NCBI GenBank assembly: GCA_022828595.1 | Contig: JAKGHH010000005.1 | Span: 30,578,193-30,642,192 of the forward strand | DNA length: 64,000 bases | Reading direction: 5' to 3' | DNA from: Nelumbo lutea | Taxonomy: Eukaryota; Streptophyta; Magnoliopsida; Proteales; Nelumbonaceae | In this document: piece by piece, positions 41,959 to 53,364 of the stretch | Layout: the number at the start of each line of letters is the position of its first letter | How positions within the stretch are numbered: position 1 is the first letter of the stretch | The notes under the pieces: generated by a model | Told to the model about the DNA's origin: nothing | What the model saw: the letters and a program-made list of their open reading frames with translations, nothing else | Database searches by the model: none | Made by a program: the position numbers and the translations under genes

Positions 41959-43638
41959 TCAAGACCACCTGGATCTTAGCTTACCTGGAAACAAGCGGAG
42001 ACGGGAATTATATAACAATACCTGTTGGCCTACATAAAAGTCCCGTCTCAACAAGTTCTTATCATGCCAGTTTTTTATTCTTTCTTTATAAACTTTGGCA
42101 TTCTCATAGGTGGTAAGTCTGAATTCATCCAATTCATTCAATTGCAACCGCCTTTTAGCCCCTGTGGCCTGAATGTCAAAATTTAAGAATTTAAGAGCCC
42201 AATAGGCCTTGTGTTCCAATTCAACTGGTAAATGGCATGCTTTACCAAAGACCAATCTGTAGGGGGACATGCCAATGGGTGTCTTAAATGCAGTTCTGTA
42301 TGCCCATAATGCATCATCTAATTTGATGGACCAATCTTTTCTGGCGGATGCTACGGTCTTTTCCAGAATTCTTTTGAGTTCCCTGTTAGCCAACTCCACT
42401 TGGCCACTGGTTTGTGGGTGATAAGGGGTAGCTAATTTATGTGTAATTCCATATTTCTGCATTAACCTCTCAAATTGGCTATTGCAGAAGTGAGTTCCCC
42501 TATCACTAATTATAGCTCGTGGAGTGCCAAATCGGGAGAATAGCTTCTTTAGGAAGTGTACCACCCTTCTTGAGTCATTTGTGGGTAAAGCCATGGCTTC
42601 TACCCATTTGGATACATAGTCAACTGCAACGAGGATGTACTTATTCCCAAAAGAATTCGGGAAAGGTCCCATGAAATCTATACCCCAAACATCAAAGATT
42701 TCACAGATTAAAATATTGGAAAGGGGCATTTCATTCCGTCGGAAAATGTTTCCCGATCTTTGGCATTTGTCACATGTGGACACATACCGATGGGCATCTT
42801 TGAAAAGTGTGGGCCAATAAAAACCTGATTGCAAAACCTTGGCTGCAGTGCGACTAGCTCCAAAATGACCTCCTGCTTCTTTATCATGGCAAAATTGGAG
42901 TACCGACTCCATCTCTTCCTCGGGGACACATCTCCTTATGATCTGATCTGCACACAATTTATACAAAAAGGGTTCCTCCCACAGATAGTATTTTACATCA
43001 GAAAGGAATTTCTTTTTCTGTTGATATGAAAGGTTAGGAGGAAGGGCTTGTGCAGCTAGATAATTAGCAAAATCAGCATACCAAGGATATGAGTATTTCT
43101 GTATTGAGTACAACTGATCATCCAGAAATTCTTCTCGAATGTTGCTGGTTATCTCCTCTTTTGAGCTTACCGTGTCCAACCGGGAGAGATGGTCATCAGC
43201 CAGGTTTGCAGCACCCTTCAGGTCTTTAATCTCAATGTCAAACTCTTGCAATAAAAGGATCCACCTGATCAGTCTTGGTTTTGAGTTTTGCTTGGTAAGT
43301 AAGTGCCTTAATGCTGAGTGATCTGTGTGGACAACAACCTTGGATAATATCAGATATGAACGAAACTTATCAAGTGCAAATATTACTGCTAGCAGCTCCT
43401 TTTCTGTGGTGGTGTAATTGAGTTGGGGTCCAGTCAAGGTTCTGCTAGCATAGTAAATTGGCTGAAAATGTTTGTTCATTCTTTGTCCTAAAACAGCTCC
43501 TATAGCAAAATCACTCGCATCACACATCAATTCAAATGGTAGGGTCCAATCTGGTGCTACCATGATAGGTGCATGGATCAATTTGTCTTTCATGATGTTG
43601 AAAGCATGAAGGCATTCAGTTGAAAATTCAAAAGGCAC
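41950..43638 (-). pseudogene. Athila RNase H and integrase, 559-residue open frame
   Basis: RNase [53 protein letters not shown]. Integrase: zinc part [15 protein letters not shown] ... CDKCQRSGN, first Asp in [14 protein letters not shown], second Asp in [20 protein letters not shown], Glu in [17 protein letters not shown]-terminal [20 protein letters not shown]. This part is fully open and looks catalytically complete. It is separated from the RT by one TAG. The ORF runs to 41959; a stop follows WS. Confidence 0.9.
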
Positions 43639-44880
43639 TTCTTTCTGAAGCTAGGTAGATAATGGCTTCGAAATTTTTGAGAAATCTTTAATAAACCTTC
43701 TATAGAATCCGACATGTCCTAAGAAACTTCTCAAAGAACGAACAGATGTTGGGGTTGGCAATTTTTCAATTGCCTCCACCTTGGCCTTGTCGACTTCTAT
43801 ACCTCTTTGAGAGATCTTGTGTCCAAGCACTATGCCTTCTTGCACCATAAAATGACATTTCTCCCAATTCAACACAAGATGTGTTTCTTTACATCTAGTA
43901 AGCACCTGTTCCAGATTATTCAAACATGCATCAAACGAAGAGCCAAAAACTGAAAAATCATCCATGAAGATCTCAATAAATTTTTCAACCATATCAGAAA
44001 ATATAGACATCATACATCGTTGAAAGGTTGCTGGGGCATTGCATAACCCAAAGGGCATCCTTCGGTATGCAAAGGTTCCATATGGGCAAGTAAAAGTGGT
44101 CTTTTCTTGATCTTCTGGTGCAATTGGTATCTGGTTATACCCTGAATATCCATCCAAGAAACAATAATACTCATGCCCGACTAGCCTCTCCAACATTTGA
44201 TCCATAAATGGGAGAGGGAAATGGTCCTTCCGGGTGGCTTCATTTAATTTTCTATAGTCAATACACACACGCCATCCGGTAACGGTTCTAGTAGGGATGA
44301 GTTCATTTTTCTCATTTGGAACAACAGTCGTACCCCCTTTTTTGGGCACAACTTGCACAGGGCTTACCCAAGAACTATCAGAAATAGGATAAATGATCCC
44401 AACATCTAACAACTTAATTATTTCAGCCTTTACCACTTCTTTCATGTTGGGGTTCAGGCGCCTTTGGGGCTGAATGGAAGGCTTGCTGTCCTCTTCCATC
44501 AAAATTCTGTGAGTGCAGATTGATGGATTAATGCCTTTGATATCTTCTACCTTCCAAGCTATAGCATTTTTGTGTTCCCACAGCACTCTTAATAATTTTT
44601 CTCTTTGTAAGGGATTCAGCGCTGCGGAAATTATCACGGGGAGATCTGATGGTTCCTCAAGGAAAGCATACTCTAAATGGGATGGTAATTGCTTCAGTTC
44701 AAGGGTGGGGGGTTCTTGGGGTGATGGCTTACCTGATGGTCCAGGCAATTTGCCTAAGTTCTTTAATTTAAGAAACCCCTTTCCCTTGAATTGAGGCTTA
44801 TCGTTCAGGTATGCTATCATGAGGTTTATTTTTTTCATTTTCTCCTTCTTCAAGTTCTCCCTGCTGGAGGCAGAGTTCAA
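43639..44880 (-). pseudogene. Athila reverse transcriptase, one premature stop at its end
   Basis: Open from 44880 to TAG 43653-43651. Motifs: CIDYRKLNEATRKDHFPLPF, FLDGYSGYNQIPIAPEDQEK, FAYRRMPFGLCNAPATFQRC, EIFMDDFSVFGSSFDACLNN (catalytic D-D), LVLNWEKCHFMVQEGIVLGH, RSFLGHVGFYRRFIKDFSKI. The frame after the TAG is the same as the 559-residue ORF, so one nonsense change (TTG to TAG is the simplest) separates them. Confidence 0.9.
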
Positions 44881-45541
44881 GAGGATCAGTTATTCTACTT
44901 ACCTGGAAGCATTCACCAATTGTCAATTCAATGGCATCAATCATAAAACAAGAATCATCACTAGAGGGTGCATGTTTCATAGCATTAGACATTTTAAAAA
45001 TTATCTCCTCATCTTGTATCCTAAGGCTGAGTTGTCCTTGTTGGACATCAATCATTACTTTCCCGGTAGCCAGGAAAGGTCTTCCTAGGATAAGCGGAAC
45101 CTCCACATCTTCTTGCATGTCTAACACAATGAAATCAACTGGAAAAATGAATTTGTCAACTTTAACTAACACATCTTCTATGATCCCCCTAGGATGTCTA
45201 ATGGATCTATCAGCCAATTGTAATGCCACTCTAGTGGGTTGGGGTTCATTCAACCCCAATTTCTTGAAGATAGAGTATGGCATTAAATTGATGCTAGCTC
45301 CCAGGTCACATAAAGCTTTTTCAATTTTTAAACTGCCAATGGTACAAGGAATAGTGAAACTCTCTGGATCTTTGAGTTTCTGAGGCAGCTTGTTCAGAAG
45401 GATAGCAGAACATTCCTCTACTTTGGCCACGCGAACCTCCAGTTGCTCCCTCTTCTCCACAGGGTTCTTCTGTTGAGATATGAGGACCTCCACCTTATCA
45501 CACGAGCTAACGACAAAGCAATACACTTGCAACAAAAGCAC
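44798..45541 (-). pseudogene. Chimeric ORF: Tat antisense coiled coil joined to Athila protease
   Basis: 247 codons. Residues from about 42 onward are Athila protease: CSAILLNKLPQKLKDPESFT, ALCDLGASINLMPYSIFKKL (active site D-L-G-A-S), PLILGRPFLATGKVMIDVQQ. The first ~40 residues, VEVLISQQKN and EKREQLEVRVAKVEE, look like the coiled-coil end of a Tat antisense ORF whose N-terminal part continues rightward. The junction is about 45415-45430. A frameshift inside 44798-44880 separates the protease from the RT. Confidence 0.65.
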
Positions 45542-46837
45542 AACTATTAGCGAAAGGAAAGCAAGAACAAGGAAATACTCTATGTGTAAAGAGGAGTATT
45601 ACTCACCTCGGTCAGACGATCCATAATGTTGTCCTAAAAACCTTGCATGCCCTTCTAGGTCATGGTGTGCCTATTGGACGAAGGTACCATTCCAGTGAGT
45701 AGGGCCTGGCCAACCCCTAGGGTGCTCAAGGAACCCCCATCCTTGACATTCCACTAGGGGTGGAAGGTGCGCTGCATCATCAACAAGATATTGTCCCTCA
45801 GCTCGAAGGAATCACGGGGCCCTTAGTGGCATGACCCCCTGATAGCCACCTCGGCATGCTCACACCTCCGTCACCACCCTCGATCGGGTGGTCCTTTGTC
45901 GCTAGCATCTTGCCCCTCGGAGGCTGAAGGGTCTTAGCTGGCCTCTCTAGGGCTGGTTCCCTGCGCTAGTCCACCTCGACCGGTCCTTTACCCTTCTCAG
46001 CCCCAACACCAGTAGGCACCTATAGCCGAGGGACTCCTCAACTGGCGCCCCTCCCCTCGGCTCCTGTTTCTTGGATGAGGTACTTCTTCTAGTTTTGCAC
46101 TGATGACAGGTTGTCAACCACCCTTCCATGATAGGCTTGGACGTAGTAGATACCCGCCTCAGAGGCTGCTACCTCGTGATGAATATGCACCGAAAGATCT
46201 TCTTGGTTAAGTGGACACCTCGGAGCCAAGCATTGGGGGTCAGCTGACTCAATGAGATGTTGTAACACCTCAGCAACTCGGGGATGAGGGGAAGAAGGGG
46301 AAACATAAGGCGAAACTGGAGGTAGTGATCATGCACGCACACCTCACCCTTGTTTGGCATCCACGGCTAATCACCAGTGTTGGGGACTTTAAGCCTATAC
46401 CCCTTCAGGATGTGGTACTCCTTATAAAGAGCCTTCACTTGCTCTATGCTAAGTATGTTATCAACTCGGAGTGTGGATAGTGCTTTATTTCTTTGCCCCA
46501 GGCTGTGTACTCGGCCACCAACCTAGGGCTCAACTCTTGAACCTCTTCACCCTCCACCACCTTGGGTGACCCCAAGGCACCCTCGCCATCCCTCGGCCTC
46601 ATCAACCTGACATTTTCATCAAGAGAATCATCACCCTATAGGCTGCACTCGGCGCCTATAGGAACAATCCTCTCCCTCAGTACTTGGATCTCAGGCCTCG
46701 GATGCAGGCCCTCAAATTCATTGATGTAGCTCTCGCTACTGCTTATCGACTTGGAGGTACAAGCTATGGAGGTACAAGTTTGCACCCAATAGGTCAGGGA
46801 GCTCGTAGCATTCATGGGTAGAGTCAGAGTAAGACAT
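45430..46837 (-). pseudogene. Tat-3 antisense ORF (PF04195-like)
   Basis: Starts MSYSDSTHECYELPDLLGAN at 46837. After several stops, family blocks appear: LSIEQVKALYKEYHI, VCVHDHYLQFRLMFPLLPLI, PELLRCYNISLSQLTPNAWL. Further down come PLLVECQGWGFLEHP, VLLLQVYCFVVSSC and the coiled coil that joins the Athila protease. Five or more stops make it dead. Confidence 0.6.
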
Positions 46838-46962
46838 GGTTAAGGTTTAGGTTTTTACCTAACAGACGATGTCTCTAAAGGCTAAAGGGTGAGCAAAGTT
46901 AAAGGCTGAAGTCTCTGAAGGTTCAAGCTATGGAAGGCAAATGGTGAAGACTATCTCGAATC

Positions 46963-46980
46963 AGTGCCCTATTTAAAGGA
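46963..46980 (-). promoter_or_regulatory. TATA-like box for the Tat-3 antisense ORF
   Basis: Minus-strand CCTTTAAATAGGGCAC lies about 130 nt upstream of the ATG at 46837. It is similar in sequence and position to GGCTATAAATAGGGGG in Tat-1. Confidence 0.5.
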
Positions 46981-47149
46981 AAAAAGACGGCTTAGGTCAT
47001 CTCTGATCCAACGGCCACGGAACGACCAACCTTACAATCTGAATAGACACCCGACATGTGTCATTCACCTCAGGAAGGTGCAACAACGTCGAGTGAATTA
47101 GCCAGTTCACTCACTGATCGAACGGTTCGCTCACTAACTCTGAAAAACT

Positions 47150-47500
47150 CAACTCGGTCGACCCGATGCTCGTCTCGCCTACGGTCATGAACTAATGCCC
47201 GTCTTGCGTACGGTCACGATTGGTCGACACCGAGACCCGTCACACATATGATCATTACCCGACGCCGAGACTCATCCATGTATGGCCACAACTCGTCGAC
47301 ATTAGCATCCAACTCATACACGACAACAACTTGTCAATGTCAGTAACTGTCTTGCACACGGCCACCACTCGTCAATATCAGCACCTGTCTTGTGCACAGC
47401 CATGACAAGATGATACATCGCTCATACCACACACAGTAGCAACCCGTCGACATCGATGCCTGACTTGTACACCAACCGATGTCGACACCTGACCTGCACA
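47150..47500. repeat. Degenerate tandem array of GTCGACA-containing units
   Basis: Variants of ACTCGTCGACAT.AGCA.CTGTCTTG.ACACGGCCAC recur about every 45-60 bases. Non-coding spacer between the antisense ORF and the LTR, in the same position as the 78-bp array of Tat-1 is near its antisense ORF. Confidence 0.65.
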
Positions 47501-47789
47501 TGGGTCCACCAAAACTTCTACGAAGCACACGACTGGGGGGAACATGCACCTCATACCCGTAGAAGGTATCATACCGAGCCCTTGGCCCTCCATAAATCTC
47601 TCAAGAAGCAGAGTCATCAGCGAAGAAGCTGCCACCAAAACAAGTAAAGGGAAGCCCTCTAAAGTTGAAGTCGAGGTCCTCGCCAGAACACACCACTTAG
47701 TGCCTCCCAATAACGATGTTGCACTCTCTTCGAACGAAGTCAAGGTCCCCACTCAGTCCTCCACCACGACCTCAAAAGTGAGGGGCAAA

Positions 47790-48192
47790 TGACATAGGCA
47801 CACATGGTAGGCCTAGGATAGCAACACATGGCACTAGTCGGATCGCATCTTGGTCATCCGCTAATAACAAACTCCAAGCAAGTTCAAGTATAAATAAGTG
47901 GAACCACTCCCTAGGTAAACTATCTTGTCTTTTACTACTTTAAGCTCTCTAGCTCTCTAGTGACCTCGTCCAACCAATCTCTATTCAGGCCTCGTCCGAC
48001 CACTTGCTATGTCCTTGCTAACTTGACCGTTAGAGTCTCTTCCCTTGGAATAACACCCGAGGCCTCTAACATCTTCCTTTGCTCACAGGTTGGACCTTAG
48101 AGCCCTTGGCTCTATCATACCTTAGACTCAGCCTACCCTCATCTCGAAAGCAGAATTACATTGTTGCCCTTGGTCGATCCTAGGCAGCATCA
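47790..48192 (+). mobile_element. 3' LTR of Tat-3
   Basis: Starts TGACATAGGCACACATGG right after a purine tract and ends TAGGCAGCATCA. TATA box AAGTATAAATAAGTGG near 47890. No primer-site sequence follows the right end, so it is the 3' copy. About 403 bp. Confidence 0.65.
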
Positions 48193-48439
48193 ATATTCAT
48201 TTCTTCTTCTTCTAGCTCACTTCTTCTTTTCTTACCCAAAAGGAATAGGATTTTAAAAATTTTATATCAGATCACATTTAACATTTTATTAGTGGAGGGT
48301 ATGTTTAAGTTCAGTGGAATCATCCCACAAGGTATATTTAAGTCCTTTCGAAAAACTCAAGATATGTTTTAAGTCAATTTATGAAAACTCAAAATATCTT
48401 TTAACTGAGAAATTAACAGAATATATCGAACAAGTTTGG

Positions 48440-48622
48440 TGGAATCATTTATAGTAGCAATGTTCTTTGTTCTACCGGAAATTTCTAAAACTACCGCTAG
48501 AACCTTTTAGCGATACCTAGTTTAGCAGAAATTTGGTGACTGCCAGTAAACTTTTTAGTAGAAGTTTTTAAGGATTTTAGGGGCAGTTTTGACTGCCGCT
48601 AAAAATCGTTATTCTTGTAGTG
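48440..48622. mobile_element. CACTA (En/Spm-like) transposon end
   Basis: The right border reads on the minus strand CACTACAAGAATAACGATTT, the CACTACAAGAA start of plant CACTA elements. It is followed by subterminal repeats GCGGCAGTCAAAACTGCCCC and related TACCGCTA / GCGATA motifs. No matching left CACTA terminus is clear near 48440, so this may be a solo end or a diverged small deletion derivative. Confidence 0.6.
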
Positions 48623-48624
48623 TG

Positions 48625-51225
48625 TCTTTGGGTATCCTCTAGCATGGTTGGCCAATAGAAGCCTAACTGCAAAATATGGTTGTGCAAGGCCATATGTCCT
48701 TGGTGTGGGGCTGGTTTGGAGCTATGAGCTACATCCAATGCTTATTCCACTTTGTCACCAGCTAGGTAACACAGAGGTTTCTTCATGTAGGAATTCCTAT
48801 AGAGCATCTTGTCTTGCAAGTAAAATCTATTAGCCTTGGTTAGGAGTTTCCTTCATAATGCCAAGTTGGTTGGCATAACACCATTTTGGATGTAATCAAT
48901 ATACACCTCTCTCTAGTCCATGTTGCCTACCACGAGACATTCTTTTCTTATTAGCCTCTAGTATGCATTTTCCACAGTCATTTTGCATCTTAGCCGAATC
49001 TGCCTTCATTTCTGGCCAGTAGTACCCCAACCTCTGCAACCTCTGATACAATGTCGTCGTTATGTCTCTGAAATAGGCCTCATGGGTTTCTTTCAACACT
49101 ACGACGGTTTCTGTGAGTCCTAGGCATCTTGCCCGCATCCCATCTGCCATCCTGTGATACAGTACCCCATTCACTAGTTGGAATCACAAAAGCACCTTGC
49201 CATCCTATATTGTCATTGTTAGATTACTTACTTTTTCTATTATGTCATTCTTCCAATCATCATCCTTGACATCATCTCTTGTCTCTACCTAGTGCCCCAA
49301 TCTTTCTGTTGATGGCTCACACTGCATTTGGATTGTTATGGTGATTGGTCCGCTACTCGGCTGCATCTTAGATCCTAGGGTGACTAGAGCATTAGCATAT
49401 CTATTCTTGTCCCTATTCAAATGTTCATAGGTTACTTCCAAGTCTTTGGCCAACGTTTGGATCAGTGTTCTATATGGTAAGATTGTTAATTCTTTTACCA
49501 TCATGCTACCCCCATCTGTCCAAACAATAGCTTAGAATCTCCTATGACTTTTACTTTCTTTTCCTTAGAATCCCTTTCTACTTTTAGACTTATCACCAGT
49601 GCTTTGTATTCTACGATATTGTATCAGTAGGGGAATTGCAACTTGAAGGAGTAGGCTAAGTTTGTCCAATAGGTGAACTCAATATAACTCCGGCTCCCGT
49701 GGAGGAATTAGTGCTACTACTGTCAAATGTTAGAACCCATTTTGCCTCCTCTACTACTGCGATGAGGGGGAGGTCTTTGGGTATCTCTTCTGAGATGGGG
49801 ACGTCATCACTAGTGGGGAATGCAGCTAAGCGGTCTGTAACTGTTTGATACTTTATTGCCTTAGGTTGGGTGTATTCAATACTGTACTCACTCAGCTACA
49901 TCATCCATTTGACTAATCTTTGAGAGAGTGGGGGCCTATAAATGAAGTACCTGATCAGATCACTTCTTGCTATTAGTATCACCTTTTGGCCTAGAATGTA
50001 ATGCCTAAACTTCTATGCAGCAAAGACTAATGCTAGACACTATTGTTCCATGTGTGATTAATTCTTCTCTATTGGTTTCAAAGTTCTACTAGCATAATAG
50101 ATAGGGCACTCGACTTTTTCGTCATTCTCCTGAGCCAGTAGATAATCTATGGCTTCTAAGTTAGATGCAATGTATATCTGAATTCTCGACCCCCGTTTGG
50201 AGGGGACATGGTTGGGGCTTTAGCTAGTGTCTTCTTCAATTGGTCGAAATTATGTTGGTTCTATGTTGACCATTTGTATTTTGCGGACTTCTTAGTGAGC
50301 TTAAGGAGAGGCATTGCCGCATGTGCTAGACTAAGGATGAACCTCTTGAGGTAGGAGACTAGAGACCTTCCCTACGAATGTCTTCAACCATGATTTAGTG
50401 CTTGGGGGTGGCAAGTCCAAGTCACTTTATTCCCATTTAGTGCTTGCACTCCGGATGAACACTTAAGTGGATTAAGCCTCAAGTTGAAGGCTCGACATCA
50501 CGTAAATACTTTTCTTAATACTTCATAATGATCTTCCCTCTTCTTGGCCTGGACTACGATGTCATCCACATAAAATTATATTTTTTTATGCATCATATCA
50601 TGGAATACACTTGTCATCGCTCTTTGGTATATGGCTCCAGCATTTTCTAAACCGAAGGGCATCATCTTATAGTAGAAGTTCCCTATTGGCATTCAAAATG
50701 CTGTATAAGGTGCATCTATAGGGTCCATGTAGATTTGATTATAGCCACTATATGCATCTAGGAAGGACAATAGCTAGTTCCCAATCGTAGCATCAATGAG
50801 GATTTCCATATTTGGCAACGAAAATTCATCTTTAGGGAAGGCTTTGTTTAGGTCCCTAAAGTCTACACATCACCTAGGATAAGAGTGAAAGGAGGTTAGT
50901 GTAATAGTCCCTTACTAATGGTTATGAGTTAGTGTGTTAGGATCTGGATACTAACCTTAACTGACCATTTTTCTTCTTAACTGGGACAACATTCACTAAC
51001 AATTGTGGGTGAGCAATTGGCTTTATGAAGCCTACTTTCAAGAGTCATTCGACTTCCTCTTTGATCTTTAGGGCTATTTCTGATTTGAATACACACTACG
51101 GTTGTTTCACAGGCCTGAATTTGGGATTGATGTAGAGTGAATGCTTGACCAATGCTAACTTTAGTCCAAGCATTTGGTTATATGACCAGGCAAAGACATC
51201 CTAGAATTCTGTTAACAGGAGAAGA
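48625..51225 (-). pseudogene. Heavily mutated Gypsy pol (RT, RNase H, integrase N-terminus)
   Basis: Minus strand, right to left: DVFAWSYNQM, INPKFRPVKQP, LLKVGFIKPIAHPQLLVNVV, then an extra ~75 bases (about 50876-50953), DFRDLNKAFPKDEFSLPNME, LLSFLDAYSGYNQIYMDPID, FYYKMMPFGLENAGAIYQRA, FYVDDIVVQAKKREDHYEVL (catalytic YVDD), LRLNPLKCSSGVQ. RNase H piece: NRYANALVTLGSKM. Integrase: ETHEAYFRDITT, LQRLGYYWPEMKADS and CGKC; the second zinc His is lost. Many stops. It ends at the CACTA sequence. Confidence 0.8.
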
Positions 51226-51229
51226 AACA

Positions 51230-51560
51230 GTTTAGTCATTGTGAATAGGGAGGTAAGGCTACGTACAGAGGTCTCCTTGAAGGACAAAGGAAAGCTAGGA
51301 GCAAGAGGTAGGATAAAGGCTAGGGTGAATGAAATGATAGATTGATTATCTCGTTATGACTTAGACCCCTATTTATAGGGAGAGATTCCGAGGTCCTGAA
51401 AGGAAGGAGCTGAAAGCGTTTGATTCCCATTAGGAAAGGAAATCTTGGATTCAATGTCAATTGTCAGGGAACACTGCTAGGGTTTTGCCACATGTCTTAT
51501 GAGATATCTTAAGGACAAGCTTCCCTTTCGTCTAAGGATTCTCATAATACACATGTGCTA
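51230..51560 (-). mobile_element. LTR-like sequence joined directly to RT
   Basis: The minus strand has CTCCCTATAAATAGGGGTCT near 51380-51362, a good TATA box, followed by an A/C-rich leader (CATTCACCCTAGCCTTTATC). It meets the RT remnant at about 51225 without gag or protease, so an internal deletion is likely. Confidence 0.4.
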
Positions 51561-52650
51561 CTTCCTTTCATGACCCTCATAAACCAACATGTCGTGGATG
51601 ATGTCACTACTTATCTTGCGTGTCCTCTTTAAGCCTATGAAGCATCCCATCATGTGCATTGTTGGCGACGTACATATTCCTTTTGCTTGTTTCTGACCTG
51701 CGATGAACTTGCACCCATCACGGATGTGCAATGAACTTAAGATTATCATTGGTTCGCACAGGTCTTGAGCTCATCGCAAATCATCTTGGGTCATAAGCTC
51801 ATCACATGTCTATGCGGGTTCAGAGTTCATCATAGATGTGTGATGAGTTATGAACTCATCACAAGAATTTGTGTAGTATTAGGTTAACACCTTCTATGCT
51901 CTTATGGTCTAGGTAACCATCATGTACCTATAGTCGCGTTTGACAAGTCTCCTAGTTTTGTGATTAGAATGGTTTTTAGTACATTTTGAGAGGTCCAACA
52001 ACTTTGCCTTCTCTCTTGTGTTTAACTTGGCCAACACATACAAAGACCTCTTTTCCATTCTTTCGGTGGCCATGCTAACTTCTTCCAAGGGCTCTTTCAT
52101 GATGCCATTTGAATCTTGCATGTGCTTTGGAGGCGCGTGCATTTCATCATAGTACTCCATTGTTTCCTTAGAATGGTCATGTTATTAGTATTATCTCAAT
52201 ATTTCTCCTATTGTCACTAATATATGTTTTAAGGATATTAATTCGTGTACCTTCAGTTCTGTTGTGTTTTGTTGTGTATGTTCAAGTTCTGCTTGCAATG
52301 AAAGCATCGTGGCATCTTTGCATGGTGATTTCATAGTTGATCCTTAAACACAGTAGTTTTGATTGAAACAATATTCATAATGCATATGTATGCTCATTTT
52401 CTTTTTATTGTAAAAGCAAACCAATTACAATGGTTAACTGATTCTTGAAAATAAGTTGAGACACAGTAAGACAAATCATACCTCTGGAACAACTTTCTTT
52501 GCGGCTGGGGATTCAGCTTCTTCATACTCTTCAATGATGGTGTAATAACTCCTTCCACTTTCGTTTGCACTTTAGGCAGTTATCTAGGTTTCTAGCAATA
52601 TTATTTTTTATAAGGACCGGCATGTGTATTGTGCAACATATCATCTTTCA
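51561..52650 (-). other. Possible DNA-transposon coding remnants, unclassified
   Basis: Near 51760-51885 the motif TGATGAGTT.ATGAACTCATC recurs in both directions next to ACTACACAAATTCTTG (minus), which could be a CACTA or Mutator-like subterminal region. An 83-codon minus frame (52160-51909, MEYYDEMHAPPKHMQD, RMEKRSLYVLAKLNTREKAK) and a coiled-coil-like piece near 52300 (MKSPCKDATMLSLQAELE) may be transposase-associated exons. I do not recognise the gene with confidence. Confidence 0.25.
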
Positions 52651-52959
52651 GCTCTAATTCATCCATAAAGTCTAATACCTTAGGCTGTATTTTCCAAATT
52701 TTAAAAACATATCACTATTTTTTTTAATTTGTCTTACATTTTCTTATGTGGCTTGTATGTGAATTGGATTATTAGTAGTGAAAGAAATGATATTATGTAG
52801 TGTAGCAATAAAACAATACATATTCATTAATATTAGAAATGACATCATACTCATTTAATCAACTCCATGCATATGGCATTAATTTGGCATCTTAACATAA
52901 GCTAGTTGGTTGAGTATGATATTACTTGCATGAACTTGATAAATCGAGCATATTGTCAT
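52651..52959. other. Non-coding AT-rich spacer
   Basis: No gene, repeat end or regulatory motif that I can support. Confidence 0.4.
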
Positions 52960-53201
52960 TAGGGGTGGATTTGAGCCAAGCCGAGCTGAATAGTACGAGG
53001 CTCGAGATTGGCTCACCAATGTTGTACAAGACTTGAGATAGAACATTGAGCTCGAGCTCGGCTCGAGTTAAAAACTCATAAGCTCGAGCTCGGCTCGTCT
53101 CGAGCTCAATTTCAGAAAAAAATGTTTTATAAAAATAAAAAGATTATATATAAAAAATATATTTTATTTGATATTTAAAAAATTAAGAATTATAATATTT
53201 T

Positions 53202-53251
<50 letters not shown>

Positions 53252-53356
53252 TCGGCTCGCGAGCCTCACGAGCCGAGCTCGGCATGAAGATTGGTTGAAA
53301 CCGAGCCAAGCCGAGCTCAAGCAGCTCGTGAATAGCTTGACTCGTGGCCACCCCTA
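52960..53356. mobile_element. hAT-type MITE rich in GAGCTCG motifs
   Basis: Ends TAGGGGTGG and CCACCCCTA, flanked by ATTGTCAT (52952-52959) and GTTGTCAT (53357-53364), an 8-bp duplication with one change. Both arms are built of GAGCTCGAGCTCGGCTCG-type sequence that can pair across an AT-rich centre holding a TA microsatellite. Confidence 0.85.
53205..53250. repeat. (TA)n microsatellite
   Basis: About 23 TA units in the centre of the MITE at 52960-53356. Confidence 0.95.
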
Positions 53357-53364
53357 GTTGTCAT

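Larger units (their letters stand above)
39016..45420 (-). mobile_element. Athila-type Gypsy retrotransposon, 5' LTR and gag missing
   Basis: On the minus strand, protease, RT, RNase H and integrase precede a polypurine tract and one 1,600-bp LTR. The protease motif DLGASINLMP, the RT motif FMDDFSVFG and the integrase style ([13 protein letters not shown]) are those of the Athila lineage. The reading frames carry only one in-frame stop and one frameshift, so it is among the youngest pol genes in the window. The right side is fused near 45420 to a different element, so no target duplication can be paired (left flank GTTAC). Confidence 0.85.
45421..48192 (+). mobile_element. Remnant of a third Tat element (Tat-3): antisense ORF, spacer and 3' LTR
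   Basis: The minus strand from 46837 to 45430 reads as a Tat antisense ORF, so the element itself is +. It is followed by a tandem-rich spacer, a GTGAGGGGCAAA purine tract and a 403-bp LTR. Its gag and pol are gone, replaced by the Athila junction at about 45420. Confidence 0.7.
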
